A stretch of DNA of 64,000 nt from Belnapia rosea (GTDB lineage: Bacteria; Pseudomonadota; Alphaproteobacteria; Acetobacterales; Acetobacteraceae): contig NZ_FMZX01000002.1 in the NCBI RefSeq assembly GCF_900101615.1, positions 496,001-560,000 on the forward strand, read 5' to 3'. The notes beneath the pieces are model-generated. The model had not been told where the DNA came from and ran no database searches. It was given only the letters and a program-made list of their open reading frames with translations. A program made the position numbers and the translations under genes. Of this stretch, positions 50,569 to 59,472 are shown one piece after another; positions within the stretch are counted from its first letter, which is position 1, and every line of letters begins with the position of its first letter.

Positions 50569-51786
50569 ATGCATGGGCTGACCGAGGATCAGGCGCGGCT
50601 GCTGGGCCGCGCGCGCGAGGTCGCGCAGGAGGCCGCCGCGCAGGCCGCCACGACCGACCGCACGGAGCAGTATCCCTGGCCCATGGTGCGCCGCATGCAG
50701 GAGGCCGGGTTGATGGGCCTGACCATCCCGCGCGACCAGGGCGGGCCGGGCCTCTCCTATTTCGATGCGGTGCTGGTGATCGAGGAACTCTCGGCCGCCT
50801 GCTCCGTCTGCGGGCGGATCGCGGTCGAGAGCAACATGGGCGCGCTTGGCGCCGTCATGGCCTATGGCACGCCGGAGCAGCGGCGGATCGCGGCCGGGCT
50901 GGTGCTGGCGGGCGACAAGCCCGCCATCTGCATCACCGAGCCCGAGGCCGGCTCCGCCGCGACGGAAATGACCACCCGCGCGGTGCGCCGCGGCGACGAA
51001 TGGGTGGTCGACGGCGTCAAGCACTGGATCACCGGCGGCGGCGTCTCCCGCCTGCACCTCATCTTCGCCCGCGCCTTCGAGGATGGGCGGGATCTTGGCA
51101 TCGGCGGCTTCCTCGTGGTGCGCGAGGGCGAGCGGGATCCGCCGGGCCTCGTCATCCATCGCCGCATCCCCTCCATGGGGTTGAAGGGCATGCCGGAGGC
51201 GGAGATCCGTTTCGAGGGGCTGGTAGTGCCGGATGCCATGGTGCTGCGTCCGCCCGGTGGCTTCGCCCGCGGCTTCGGCCGGTTGATGGATGCCTATAAC
51301 GGCCAGCGCGTCGGCGCCGCGACGGTCGCCCTCGGCATCGCCGCCGGCGCCTATGGGCATGCGCTGGACTATGCCCAGCGGCGGCGGCAATTCGGCCGGC
51401 CGATCGCCGAGTTCCAGGGCCTCGGCTGGATGTTGGCGGATATGTCGATCAAGCTGGAGGCGGCGCGCGCCCTCGTCTGGCGCGCGGCCCGCAGCGCCGG
51501 GCCGGCGGGCTTCCCCGACCGGTTGGCCGCCGCCCAGGCCAAGGTGCTGGCCGCCGATACCGCCATCGAGGTCACCAATGCCGCGTTGCAGATCTGGGGC
51601 GCGGCCGGATACAGCCGGGAGAACCCGCTGGAGCGCATGGTGCGTGATGCGCGGATGTTCGCCATCGCCGGCGGCACCGCCCAGGTGCTGCGGACCCAAG
51701 TGGCGGAGCAGATCCTCGGCCGCAAGCTGCCGCAGACGCGCGACGGCTTCCTGCGGCTGGAAGCGGCACGGCTGGCGGCCGATTAG
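50569..51786 (+). CDS. acyl-CoA dehydrogenase family protein
   Basis: The 405-residue flavoprotein has ITEPEAGSAATEMTTRA, GVKHWITGGGVSRLHL, QRRRQFGRPIAEFQGLGWMLADM and IWGAAGYSRENPLERMVRDARMFAIAGGTAQVLR. The normal EGT catalytic Glu site reads AGGT, so the base is again not in the canonical place. It follows oxyR by 30 bp on the same strand but has an unrelated role. Substrate unknown. Confidence 0.92.
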   Translation: MHGLTEDQARLLGRAREVAQEAAAQAATTDRTEQYPWPMVRRMQEAGLMGLTIPRDQGGPGLSYFDAVLVIEELSAACSVCGRIAVESNMGALGAVMAYGTPEQRRIAAGLVLAGDKPAICITEPEAGSAATEMTTRAVRRGDEWVVDGVKHWITGGGVSRLHLIFARAFEDGRDLGIGGFLVVREGERDPPGLVIHRRIPSMGLKGMPEAEIRFEGLVVPDAMVLRPPGGFARGFGRLMDAYNGQRVGAATVALGIAAGAYGHALDYAQRRRQFGRPIAEFQGLGWMLADMSIKLEAARALVWRAARSAGPAGFPDRLAAAQAKVLAADTAIEVTNAALQIWGAAGYSRENPLERMVRDARMFAIAGGTAQVLRTQVAEQILGRKLPQTRDGFLRLEAARLAAD

Positions 51787-51795
51787 TCTCGGCGA

Positions 51796-51824
51796 TTGAC
51801 TCGGCCGGGTGCTTCGCCTATCCC
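51796..51824 (+). promoter_or_regulatory. sigma-70-type promoter of rpmJ
   Basis: TTGACT (51796-51801) and TATCCC (51819-51824) are spaced by 17 bp, ~70 bases before the L36 start. The -35 is strong and the -10 weak. No other candidate is seen in the gap. Confidence 0.5.
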
Positions 51825-51892
51825 CCGCGCTCCCCGGCGGTGGCGCGAGCTGCCGCCGCAACCCTTTACGCCTAACCGGTGAGTCCCGCGTC

Positions 51893-52018
51893 ATGAAGAT
51901 CCGCAACAGCCTGAAGACCGCCAAGACGCGCGACAAGAACTGCGTGGTCGTCCGCCGCCGTGGCCGGCTCTACGTCCTGAACAAGAAGAACCCCCGGCTG
52001 AAGGCCCGCCAGGGCTGA
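51893..52018 (+). CDS. rpmJ: 50S ribosomal protein L36 (long, zinc-free type)
   Basis: The 41-residue L36 reads [20 protein letters not shown] then [19 protein letters not shown]. It is the long form: the zinc-binding CxxC...C...H of the short form is replaced, with only one Cys left. L36 bridges 23S rRNA near the L6/L16 region. It is monocistronic, with its own promoter and a terminator 64 bp after the stop. Confidence 0.95.
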   Translation: MKIRNSLKTAKTRDKNCVVVRRRGRLYVLNKKNPRLKARQG

Positions 52019-52081
52019 TCGGCCGCCCGCGGGGCCAGGTTCCGGTCCGGCGGTGAGGTTAACTGCCAGAGATTGCTGGAA

Positions 52082-52111
52082 CCCGCCGCTGGCCCTGCCG
52101 CGGCGGGTTTT
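52082..52111 (+). terminator. intrinsic terminator of rpmJ
   Basis: CCCGCCGC, a 10-base loop and GCGGCGGG are followed by TTTT. It ends the L36 transcript 64 bp after its stop and faces the next gene's end, so it may work from one side only. Confidence 0.75.
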
Positions 52112-52125
52112 CGCGTCTGCGGCGC

Positions 52126-52485
52126 CTATTGCGGCTTGAGGATCTCGGTGCCGAGGCCACCGCCCGTGGTCCAGGTGCCGCGCAGGCTGCCATCCGGCTC
52201 CACCCCGTAGATCGCCACGCCCGGTCGGCCATCCACGACGAAGGAGATGGCCAGCATCCCGCTCTGGATCAGGCCGAGGCCGATGATCTGGGCATTGCCG
52301 ACCAGCCAGCGGGCAAGCCAGGCGCCGTTCGGCCCCTCCCGCAGCTCGAACCCGCCCTCATAGGGGGAGCCATCGGGATTCTGCCCGTCGATCGCGTAGC
52401 GGCCTTCGCGGAGCTGGGCGAAGGCGGCGGCGGGGGCAAGGGCCAGCAGGCTGAAGGCCAGCAACAGGATACGTCGGAAGGACAA
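52126..52485 (-). CDS. secreted hypothetical protein
   Basis: The 119-residue protein has a signal peptide (RRILLLAFSLLALAPAAAFAQ) and a mature ~96-residue beta-rich part (LREGRYAIDGQNPDGSPYEGGFELREG, GLIQSGMLAISFVVDGRPGVAIYGVEPDGSLRGTW). It has a repeated strand-turn look like small periplasmic barrels, but I do not recognise the family. It is divergent from glcD, 117 bp away. Confidence 0.75.
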   Translation of the reverse strand: MSFRRILLLAFSLLALAPAAAFAQLREGRYAIDGQNPDGSPYEGGFELREGPNGAWLARWLVGNAQIIGLGLIQSGMLAISFVVDGRPGVAIYGVEPDGSLRGTWTTGGGLGTEILKPQ

Positions 52486-52602
52486 AGGGGGCTCCGGGGC
52501 GAAAGGCGGCGGAGAGTGGCGCCACGGCTCGACCGGGGCAAGCCTGACGCTTGCCGGATGCCCAGCCGCCGCCCATTTTCACGCCATGGAGGACCGCGCG
52601 CC

Positions 52603-54048
52603 GTGATCGACCTGCCCGCCCCGAAGCCTGATGTCCTGGCCCGCCGTGGCGAGATTCTCGCCGGGCTGCACGCCCTGGTCCCAGGGGACGGCGTGATCGG
52701 CGAGCCGGCCCGCCTCCGCCCCTACGAGACGGATGGCCTCTCCGCCTATCGCCAGCCGCCGCTCGCGGTGGTGTTGCCGCGCACGACGGAGCAGGTGGCC
52801 GCGGTGCTCGCCTTCTGTCACCGCAACGGCGTTCGTGTGGTACCGCGCGGGGCGGGCACCAGCCTCTCCGGCGGGGCGCTGCCGCTCGAGGACTCGGTCG
52901 TGCTCGGGCTGATGCGGATGAACCGGATCCTCGAGGTCGACTACGCCAACCGCCTGGCGGTGGTGGAAGCCGGCGTCACCAATCTCGGCATCACCAACCA
53001 CGTGGCGGCCGATGGCTTCTTCTACGCGCCCGACCCGTCCTCGCAGCTCGCCTGCATGATCGGCGGCAACGTCAACATGAACTCGGGCGGGGCGCATTGC
53101 CTCAAATACGGCGTCACCGCCAACAACCTGCTCGGCCTCAAGGCCGTCACCATCGAGGGCGAGATCATCGAGATCGGCGGCCGGCACCTCGATGCCGCCG
53201 GCTATGACTGGCTCGGCCTGCTGACCGGCTCCGAGGGCCAGCTCGTCGTGGTGACGGAGGTGACGGTGCGCATCCTGCACAGCCCGGAAGGGCAGCGGGC
53301 CATGCTGGCCGCCTTCCGCTCGAACGAGGTCGCCGGCGAGGCGGTGGATGCGATCATCGCCTCCGGCATCATCCCCGTCGCGCTCGAATTCATGGACCGG
53401 CCGGCGATCCATGCCTGCGAGGCCTTCGCCCATGCCGGCTACCCGCTCGATGCCGAGGCCATGCTCATCATCGAGGTCGAGGGCAGCACGGAGGAGCAGG
53501 ACATGCTGCTCGGCCGGCTGAAGGCGATCTGCGAGCGGTTCGACCCGATCAGCCTGAAGGTGGCCGAGACGGCGGAGCAGTCGCTGGCCATCTGGAAGGG
53601 GCGGAAAGGGGCCTTTGGCGCCGTCGGCCGAATCTCGCCCGATTACCTCTGCATGGACGGCACCATCCCGACCGGCCAGCTGCCCTTCGTCCTCCGGCGC
53701 ATCGGCGAGATGTCAGCGAGCTACGGGCTGCAGGTGGCCAATATCTTCCATGCCGGCGACGGCAATCTCCACCCGCTCATCATGTTCGACGCCAATGATT
53801 CCAAGAGCTTCCACGATGCCGAGCAATTCGGTGCCGACATCCTGACCCTCTGCGTCGAGGTCGGCGGCTGCCTGACCGGCGAGCATGGCGTCGGCGTCGA
53901 GAAGCGGGACCTGATGCCGGTGCAGTTCACCCCCTTCGAGCTCGACCAGATGCGGGCGCTGAAGGCGGCCTTCGATCCGGGCTGGCTGCTCAACCCCGCC
54001 AAGGTCTTTCCGCTCGAGGGCAACCCGGCGCTGCGGCCGGCGGCATGA
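52603..54048 (+). CDS. glcD: glycolate oxidase FAD subunit GlcD
   Basis: The 481-residue flavoprotein has a FAD-binding-4 domain (VVPRGAGTSLSGGALPLEDSVVLG), the segment MIGGNVNMNSGGAHCLKYG, and C-terminal HAGDGNLHPLIMF and GEHGVGVEKRDLM. It oxidises glycolate to glyoxylate as part of GlcDEF. GTG 52603 is the start, preceded by GGAGG ten bases upstream. Its stop overlaps the glcE start (ATGA). Confidence 0.94.
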   Translation: MIDLPAPKPDVLARRGEILAGLHALVPGDGVIGEPARLRPYETDGLSAYRQPPLAVVLPRTTEQVAAVLAFCHRNGVRVVPRGAGTSLSGGALPLEDSVVLGLMRMNRILEVDYANRLAVVEAGVTNLGITNHVAADGFFYAPDPSSQLACMIGGNVNMNSGGAHCLKYGVTANNLLGLKAVTIEGEIIEIGGRHLDAAGYDWLGLLTGSEGQLVVVTEVTVRILHSPEGQRAMLAAFRSNEVAGEAVDAIIASGIIPVALEFMDRPAIHACEAFAHAGYPLDAEAMLIIEVEGSTEEQDMLLGRLKAICERFDPISLKVAETAEQSLAIWKGRKGAFGAVGRISPDYLCMDGTIPTGQLPFVLRRIGEMSASYGLQVANIFHAGDGNLHPLIMFDANDSKSFHDAEQFGADILTLCVEVGGCLTGEHGVGVEKRDLMPVQFTPFELDQMRALKAAFDPGWLLNPAKVFPLEGNPALRPAA

Positions 54049-55208
54049 CGCAGGTCATCGCACCGGCCGATGAGGCCGGGGTTGCGGCCGCCGTTGCCGC
54101 GGCCGCCGCCGCCGGCGAGCCGCTGGCAATCGAGGGCCGCGGTACCAAGCGCGCCCTGCTGCGCCCGGTGCAGGCAGCGCGAACGCTCTCGCTCCGCAAC
54201 CTCTCCGGCATCACCCTCTACCGGCCGCAGGAGCTGATCCTCTCCGCCTGGGCCGGCACGCCCCTGCCGGAGATCGAGGCGGCGCTGGCGGAGCGTGGCC
54301 AGCAGGTCGTCGCCGAGCCGCCCGATCTCTCCGCCATGTTCGGCGCCAGCGAGGCGGCGACGCTCGGCGGGCTGGTCGCCACCAATCTCTCGGGCCCGCG
54401 GCGCATCAGCGCCGGCGCCATGCGTGACCATGTCATGGGCATCCGCGCCGTGAACGGCATGGGGGACGTCTTCCGCAGCGGCGGGCGGGTGCTGAAGAAC
54501 GTCACCGGCCTCGATCTCTGCAAGCTGCTGACGGGGGCCCACGGCACGCTCGGCGTCATCACCGAGGTGACGCTGAAGGTCCTGCCGGCGACGGAGGCCT
54601 GCGGCACGGTCATGGTGACGGTGCCCGACCTGGCGACGGGGGTGCGGGTGCTCTCGGCCGGGCTCGGCAGCCCCTATGGCGTCAGTGGCGCCGCCCTGCT
54701 GCCCGGCCCCGCGCCACGGGCGCTGCTGCGGATCGAGGAATTCGCCGAGTCCGTCCATTACCGCTGTGGGCGGCTGCGGGAAGCCCTGGCCCGCTACGGC
54801 GAGGTCAGGCAGGTCGAGGGTGAGGAAAGCCGTAGCCTCTGGCGCGCGGTGCGGGATGCCGAGCCGCTCGCCGCCGCGCCGGACGAGGCGGTCTGGCGCG
54901 TCTCCGTCCAGCCAACCGCAGGGCCGGGCATCGTCGTGGCGGCCGGGTTGCCAAAATTCCTGCTCGACTGGGGTGGCGGGCTGGTCTGGTTGGCCGGGCC
55001 AGCGACCGAGGACGCGCATGAGCGGGTGATGCAGGTGGCCCGTGCCGCTGGCGGCAGCTTCACCCTCTTCCGCGCACCGGAGCCGCTGCGCGCCGCCGTG
55101 GCGGTCATGCCGGAGGAGCCGCAGGCGCTCGCCGCCATCGGGGCTCGTGTCCGGCAGGTGATGGACCCGCGTGGAATTCTCAACCCCGGGCGGATACGCG
55201 CGGGGTAG
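54045..55208 (+). CDS. glcE: glycolate oxidase FAD subunit GlcE
   Basis: The 387-residue protein has a weaker FAD-binding-4 domain (AIEGRGTKRALLRPV, LGGLVATNLSGPRRISAGAMRDHVMGIRAVNG) and LLTGAHGTLGVITEVTLKVLP, typical of GlcE. It forms the glycolate oxidase complex with GlcD and GlcF. Unlike normal loci, glcF does not follow directly: a ~3-kb stretch with an OpgC-like gene and two SGNH genes intervenes. Confidence 0.92.
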   Translation: MTQVIAPADEAGVAAAVAAAAAAGEPLAIEGRGTKRALLRPVQAARTLSLRNLSGITLYRPQELILSAWAGTPLPEIEAALAERGQQVVAEPPDLSAMFGASEAATLGGLVATNLSGPRRISAGAMRDHVMGIRAVNGMGDVFRSGGRVLKNVTGLDLCKLLTGAHGTLGVITEVTLKVLPATEACGTVMVTVPDLATGVRVLSAGLGSPYGVSGAALLPGPAPRALLRIEEFAESVHYRCGRLREALARYGEVRQVEGEESRSLWRAVRDAEPLAAAPDEAVWRVSVQPTAGPGIVVAAGLPKFLLDWGGGLVWLAGPATEDAHERVMQVARAAGGSFTLFRAPEPLRAAVAVMPEEPQALAAIGARVRQVMDPRGILNPGRIRAG

Positions 55209-55291
55209 GGGACTGCCTTGCAGGTTCTTGACCGCGCAGGGCTTTCCCCACCAGTGGGCGACGCTTACCGCCGCGCCGCCGGGCCAGCCGG

Positions 55292-56038
55292 TCAGCGCCC
55301 GGCCAGCCGCCGCGGCCCGGCCGCATCCAGCATGGCATGGGTCAGCGCCTGGGCGAGGCAGGCATAGCCATGGTCATTGTGGTGCAGCCCATCCGGCCCG
55401 ATCATCTCGGCCGCCGGCGTCCCGGCCGCCGCCCAGGCCTCCATCAAGGCCGCGCGGGAGAAGAGCGGCACATGCAGATGGGCGGACAGGTCGCGCAGGG
55501 CGGCGTCGAAGCGCTCGAAGCGCGGCGCGCTGAGGATTCGTGGCGCCCGCTGGCTGTCCATCAGCACGACATCGATCCCCCGTGCCTGCAGCCGCTCGAT
55601 GCCATCCTCCATCGCGGCGGAGAAGGCTTCGGGTGACATCCCGCGCAGCACCGCATTGGCACCGGCCTGCCAGATGACGAGGGTGGGGCGAAGGGTGATC
55701 ACATCCGCCTCCAGCCGCGCCATCATCTCATCGACATCCTCGCCGCCGCGGCCGCGGTTCAGCACCATCAGCCGCGCCTCGGGCAGGGCGGCGCGCAGCC
55801 CTGCCTCCAGCATGGCCGGATAGGTGCGGTCCTGGCCGCTGGCGCCCGCCCCCTCGGTGGAGGAGGAGCCGAAGGCGATCACCTTCACCTTCCGCCCCTG
55901 GGCGAGGGCGGCGCGGGTAGCAGGCATGGCGAGGTGCTGGGTTGGGGAGGGCGGACAGGGCTCCGCTGCCCGGACCGGCGCCAGGCCGGAGACGAGCAGG
56001 CCCAGACCGAGCAGGAGGGTAGCGAGGGGGGCACGCAT
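55292..56038 (-). CDS. SGNH/GDSL-family hydrolase, secreted
   Basis: The 248-residue protein has a signal peptide (LLLGLGLLVSGLAPVRA). The SGNH blocks follow: VIAFGSSSTEGAGA (nucleophile Ser), VLNRGRGGED (Gly), VIWQAGANAV (Asn) and GPDGLHHNDHGYACL (Asp/His). It is an esterase, deacetylase or acyltransferase in the periplasm. It faces away from the OpgC-like gene, with which it shares the intergenic region. A second SGNH gene lies on the other side of OpgC. Confidence 0.85.
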   Translation of the reverse strand: MRAPLATLLLGLGLLVSGLAPVRAAEPCPPSPTQHLAMPATRAALAQGRKVKVIAFGSSSTEGAGASGQDRTYPAMLEAGLRAALPEARLMVLNRGRGGEDVDEMMARLEADVITLRPTLVIWQAGANAVLRGMSPEAFSAAMEDGIERLQARGIDVVLMDSQRAPRILSAPRFERFDAALRDLSAHLHVPLFSRAALMEAWAAAGTPAAEMIGPDGLHHNDHGYACLAQALTHAMLDAAGPRRLAGR

Positions 56039-56137
56039 ACTCCCAGGCTGCCGCAAGCGCCGGCGGCGCGCCAGCCCCGAAAAGCTCCCGCTTGCGCACC
56101 GGCTGCGGCCCGTCCACATCTCCGCCCGGAGGTGGCG

Positions 56138-57358
56138 ATGCGGCAGCTGATCCGGGGCATGCAGCCGGGGGCGGGCAAGATGGCCCGGGACCTCCGTGCC
56201 GATGCCTTCCGTGGCATCGCCCTCTGGTTCATCCTGATCGACCATATCCCGGGCAACCGGCTGGGCGGGCTGACCCTCAGGAATGTCGCGCTCTCGGACG
56301 CGACCGAGGCCTTCGTGTTGCTGGCCGGCTATGCGGCGGGCCTCGCCTATGGCGCGACGCTCGACCGGCATGGCTGGGCCTTCGCCGCGGCGGCGCTGCT
56401 GCGTCGCCTCGGCACCCTCTATGTGGCGCATATCTTTCTCTTCGTCGTCTTCACCGCCCAGGTCGGGTATTCCGCCGCGGCGCTGGAAAGCTCGGCCTAT
56501 CTGGACGAGATGCATCTCGATGTGTTCGGGGAACAACCCTATCTCGCATTGCTTCAGGCTTTGTTACTCCGCTTCCAGCCGGCCTTCCTCGACATCCTGC
56601 CGCTCTACATCGTGCTGATGCTCATGCTGGTGCCGGCCCTGCCGCTGTTGCGGTGGCCCTGGCTGCTGATGGGGCTCTCGGTCGCCGGCTATGTCGTGGT
56701 CCGGCTGTTCGGCCTCAACCTGCCGAACTGGGTGGATGGCGGCTGGTTCTTCAACCCGCTCGCCTGGCAGGTGCTGTTCTTCACGGGCTGCCTGCTCGGC
56801 TACACGCCCTGGCGGGAAGGCCGGCGCGGCCCGGCGCCGGCGGTGCCCTTCCATCCGGCGCTGATCGGGGCAGCGATACTGGCGCTGCTGCTTGGCCTCG
56901 TCATCGTGCTGATCGGCGATTACGGCGAGCAGTGGCTGGCGGAGCTGCCCCAGCCGCTGGCCGAACTGCTGACCACCATCGACAAGACCGGGCTGCATCC
57001 ATTCCGCCTCATCTCGGTCCTCGCCCTGGCCTATCTGGTCGGCCATGCGGTGCCGCGCGACGCCAACTGGCTGCGCAGCCGGCTGGCGGCGCCCTTCGTG
57101 CTGATGGGCCAGCATGGGCTGCCGGTCTTCTGCGTCGGCATCTTCCTCGCCTTCCTCGGCCGGCTGGCGCTGGAGATGGATGACCGCTGGCCCATGCAGG
57201 TCGCGGTCAACCTGGCCGGGCTGGCGGCTCTGATTTCGATCGGGATCATCGGTGCCTGGTACCGTCTGCGTGAGCGGGGAGAATCTGCACATTCGGCAAC
57301 GAATCCCGCAGCTGTCGGCTTGCGGGCGCCGGCTGCCTCTTCTACGACAGCGAGATGA
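56138..57358 (+). CDS. OpgC-like membrane acyltransferase
   Basis: The 406-residue protein has about ten TM helices. Near its start it reads RDLRADAFRGIALWFILIDHIPGN, then VALSDATEAFVLLAGYAAGLAYG, which are OpgC signatures. OpgC proteins succinylate periplasmic glucans. The ATG at 56138 has CGGAGG. It is coupled to the next SGNH gene by ATGA overlap. No glucan synthase (opgG/opgH) is here, so the acceptor glycan is unknown. Confidence 0.88.
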   Translation: MRQLIRGMQPGAGKMARDLRADAFRGIALWFILIDHIPGNRLGGLTLRNVALSDATEAFVLLAGYAAGLAYGATLDRHGWAFAAAALLRRLGTLYVAHIFLFVVFTAQVGYSAAALESSAYLDEMHLDVFGEQPYLALLQALLLRFQPAFLDILPLYIVLMLMLVPALPLLRWPWLLMGLSVAGYVVVRLFGLNLPNWVDGGWFFNPLAWQVLFFTGCLLGYTPWREGRRGPAPAVPFHPALIGAAILALLLGLVIVLIGDYGEQWLAELPQPLAELLTTIDKTGLHPFRLISVLALAYLVGHAVPRDANWLRSRLAAPFVLMGQHGLPVFCVGIFLAFLGRLALEMDDRWPMQVAVNLAGLAALISIGIIGAWYRLRERGESAHSATNPAAVGLRAPAASSTTAR

Positions 57359-58116
57359 CCCTCGGCGCCGGCCGCGTCCTGCTGCTGCTCGGCCTGCTGC
57401 TGGCCCCGCCTGCGGCGACGGCTGGCGGCATGGCCTGCGACGCGCCGCCGGAACTGCTCGCCGCCAATGCGGCCCTGCCGGCCACCGCCCGTGCGGCCAG
57501 CACCGGCAGCCTCCGCATCCTGATCGTCGGCAGTGCCTCGGTCCTCGGGCCTGGCACCAGCGGCCCCTCCGCCGCCTGGCCGGTCCGGCTCGAGGCGCTG
57601 ATCCGTGCCCGCGCGCCCCATCTGAAGCTCGACATGGTGACCCGGGGCGCGCGTGGCCTCACCACCGCCGAGACCGGGGCGATCATCGCCGCGGAATTGG
57701 CCCGCTCGCCCTTCAACCTGGTGCTCTGGCAGGCCGGCACGGCCGAAGCGGTGCGCGGCCTCGACCTCGACGAGATGGTGGAGGAACTCCATGCCGGCCT
57801 CGCCAAGGTGGTCGCCGCCGGGGCGGATGCGGTGCTGATGGACCACCAGTTCTCTCGTTTCATCCGGGCCAATGCCAATGTCGATGCCTATCGGGATGCG
57901 CTGCGGCTGACGGCTGCGGCGCATGGCGTCCCGGTGCTCCGCCGCTGGGACCTGATGCAGGCCTGGGCGGAGGACGACATCGTCGATGTCGAGCGGGCCA
58001 GCCGGCAGGAGCGGGTGGCGGCCACGGACAAGCTGAATGACTGCCTGGCCCAGGCCATGCAGGCCCTCATCCGCGACGGTGTGGCCGAGGCGCGTGGCCG
58101 GCCGGGCCAGCGTTAG
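57355..58116 (+). CDS. SGNH-like secreted protein with altered nucleophile motif
   Basis: The 253-residue protein has a signal peptide (LLLLGLLLAPPAATAGG). Its SGNH blocks are ILIVGSASVLGPG, VTRGARGLTTAE, VLWQAGTAEAVRG, and no clear terminal DxxH. The GDS motif reads GSA, and the Asn block reads QAGTAEAV where Asn is normal, so catalytic activity is doubtful. It overlaps OpgC by 4 bp (ATGA) and probably acts with it on a surface glycan. Confidence 0.75.
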   Translation: MTLGAGRVLLLLGLLLAPPAATAGGMACDAPPELLAANAALPATARAASTGSLRILIVGSASVLGPGTSGPSAAWPVRLEALIRARAPHLKLDMVTRGARGLTTAETGAIIAAELARSPFNLVLWQAGTAEAVRGLDLDEMVEELHAGLAKVVAAGADAVLMDHQFSRFIRANANVDAYRDALRLTAAAHGVPVLRRWDLMQAWAEDDIVDVERASRQERVAATDKLNDCLAQAMQALIRDGVAEARGRPGQR

Positions 58117-58161
58117 GTTCCGCCCTATTCGGCCACCCGCCCGGCGGCCTATATCTAGGCC

Positions 58162-59472
58162 ATGCAAACCCATTTCTCGCCGGAGCAGTTGCGGGACCCG
58201 GATACGCGGGAGAGCAACGGTATCCTCCGCACCTGCGTCCATTGCGGCTTCTGCACCGCCACCTGCCCAACCTTCGTGTTGCTGGGCGACGAGCTGGATA
58301 GCCCGCGCGGCCGCATCTACCTCATCAAGGACATGCTGGAGGGTGGCAAGCCGGCGACGGAGGAGGTGGTGCGCCATGTCGACCGCTGCCTCTCCTGCCT
58401 GTCCTGCATGACGACCTGCCCCTCGGGCGTGAACTACATGCACCTTGTCGACCATGCCCGGCGCTATATCGAGGAAACTTACGACCGGCCCTGGCATGAA
58501 CGGGCGCTGCGCCGCGTGCTGGGTTCGGTGCTGCCCTATCCCGCGCGTTTCCGCGCGGCGCTGGCGGGCGCCCGGCTCGGCCGGCCCCTGGCCGGGCTGG
58601 TTCCGGGCCGGCATGTGCTGGCCCAGCGGCTGCGGGCCATGCTGCGCCTCGCCCCCGACGCCCTGCCGCCGCCAAGCCCGATGCAGGCACCGCAGGTACA
58701 TCGGGCAGAAGGCGAACGCCGTGGCCGGGTGGCGCTGCTCACCGGCTGCGCCCAGCAGGTGCTGGCGCCCTCGATCAACGAGGCAACGATCCGCCTGCTG
58801 ACCCGCATGGGAATCGAGGTGGTCATCACCCGCGAGCAGGGCTGCTGCGGCGCGCTCGACCACCACATGGGCCATCACGACCCGGCCATGCGGCTGGCCC
58901 GGGCCAATATCGCAGCCTGGCGCCGGGAGATCGCGGGCGAGGGGCTCGACGGCATCGTCATCAACACATCGGGCTGCGGCACGACGGTGAAGGATTACGG
59001 CTTCATGTTCCGCGAGGAGCCGGAGGCGGAGCAGGCGGCGGAGATCGCCGGCCTCGCCATGGATGTCTCCGAGGCGCTGGTGAAGTTCGACTACCAGCCG
59101 AGCCGGGAACCGCCAGGCCTGACCGTCGCCTACCATGCCGCCTGCTCGCTACAGCATGGCCAGCGGGTGACGGCGGCGCCGAAGCAATTGCTCGCCAAGG
59201 CCGGCTTCCTGGTGCGGGAGCCGGCGGAGCCGCATCTCTGCTGCGGCAGCGCGGGCACCTACAACCTGCTGCAACCCGAGATCGCGGCGCAGCTGCGGGA
59301 TCGGAAGCTCGGCAATCTCGACCGCACCGGGGCCGACCTGATCGCCGCCGGTAATATCGGCTGCCTGACCCAGCTCGCCGGGGACCGCATGCCGGTCGTG
59401 CATACCGTCGAGTTGCTGGACTGGATGGCTGGCGGCCCCGCGCCGGCGGCGGTGGCGCAGCGCGCGGCGTGA
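58162..59472 (+). CDS. glcF: glycolate oxidase iron-sulfur subunit GlcF
   Basis: The 436-residue protein has two 4Fe-4S motifs at the N-terminus: Cys25/28/31/35 (RTCVHCGFCTATCPTF) and CLSCLSCMTTCPSG at about residue 78. Two CCG domains follow, with EQGCCGALDHHMGHH and CCGSAGTYNLLQPE. It transfers electrons from GlcD/E to quinone. It is separated from glcE by the OpgC/SGNH genes but is on the same strand. Its stop overlaps the next GTG (GTGA). Confidence 0.95.
   Translation: MQTHFSPEQLRDPDTRESNGILRTCVHCGFCTATCPTFVLLGDELDSPRGRIYLIKDMLEGGKPATEEVVRHVDRCLSCLSCMTTCPSGVNYMHLVDHARRYIEETYDRPWHERALRRVLGSVLPYPARFRAALAGARLGRPLAGLVPGRHVLAQRLRAMLRLAPDALPPPSPMQAPQVHRAEGERRGRVALLTGCAQQVLAPSINEATIRLLTRMGIEVVITREQGCCGALDHHMGHHDPAMRLARANIAAWRREIAGEGLDGIVINTSGCGTTVKDYGFMFREEPEAEQAAEIAGLAMDVSEALVKFDYQPSREPPGLTVAYHAACSLQHGQRVTAAPKQLLAKAGFLVREPAEPHLCCGSAGTYNLLQPEIAAQLRDRKLGNLDRTGADLIAAGNIGCLTQLAGDRMPVVHTVELLDWMAGGPAPAAVAQRAA

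Noticed and set aside
48871-51936. Open frame of ~1020 codons on the minus strand
   Set aside because: Only 48871-49446 is AhpC. The rest lies antisense to oxyR and an acyl-CoA dehydrogenase.
57031-59136. 701-codon minus-strand frame
   Set aside because: Antisense to the OpgC, SGNH and glcF genes and low in any family motif.
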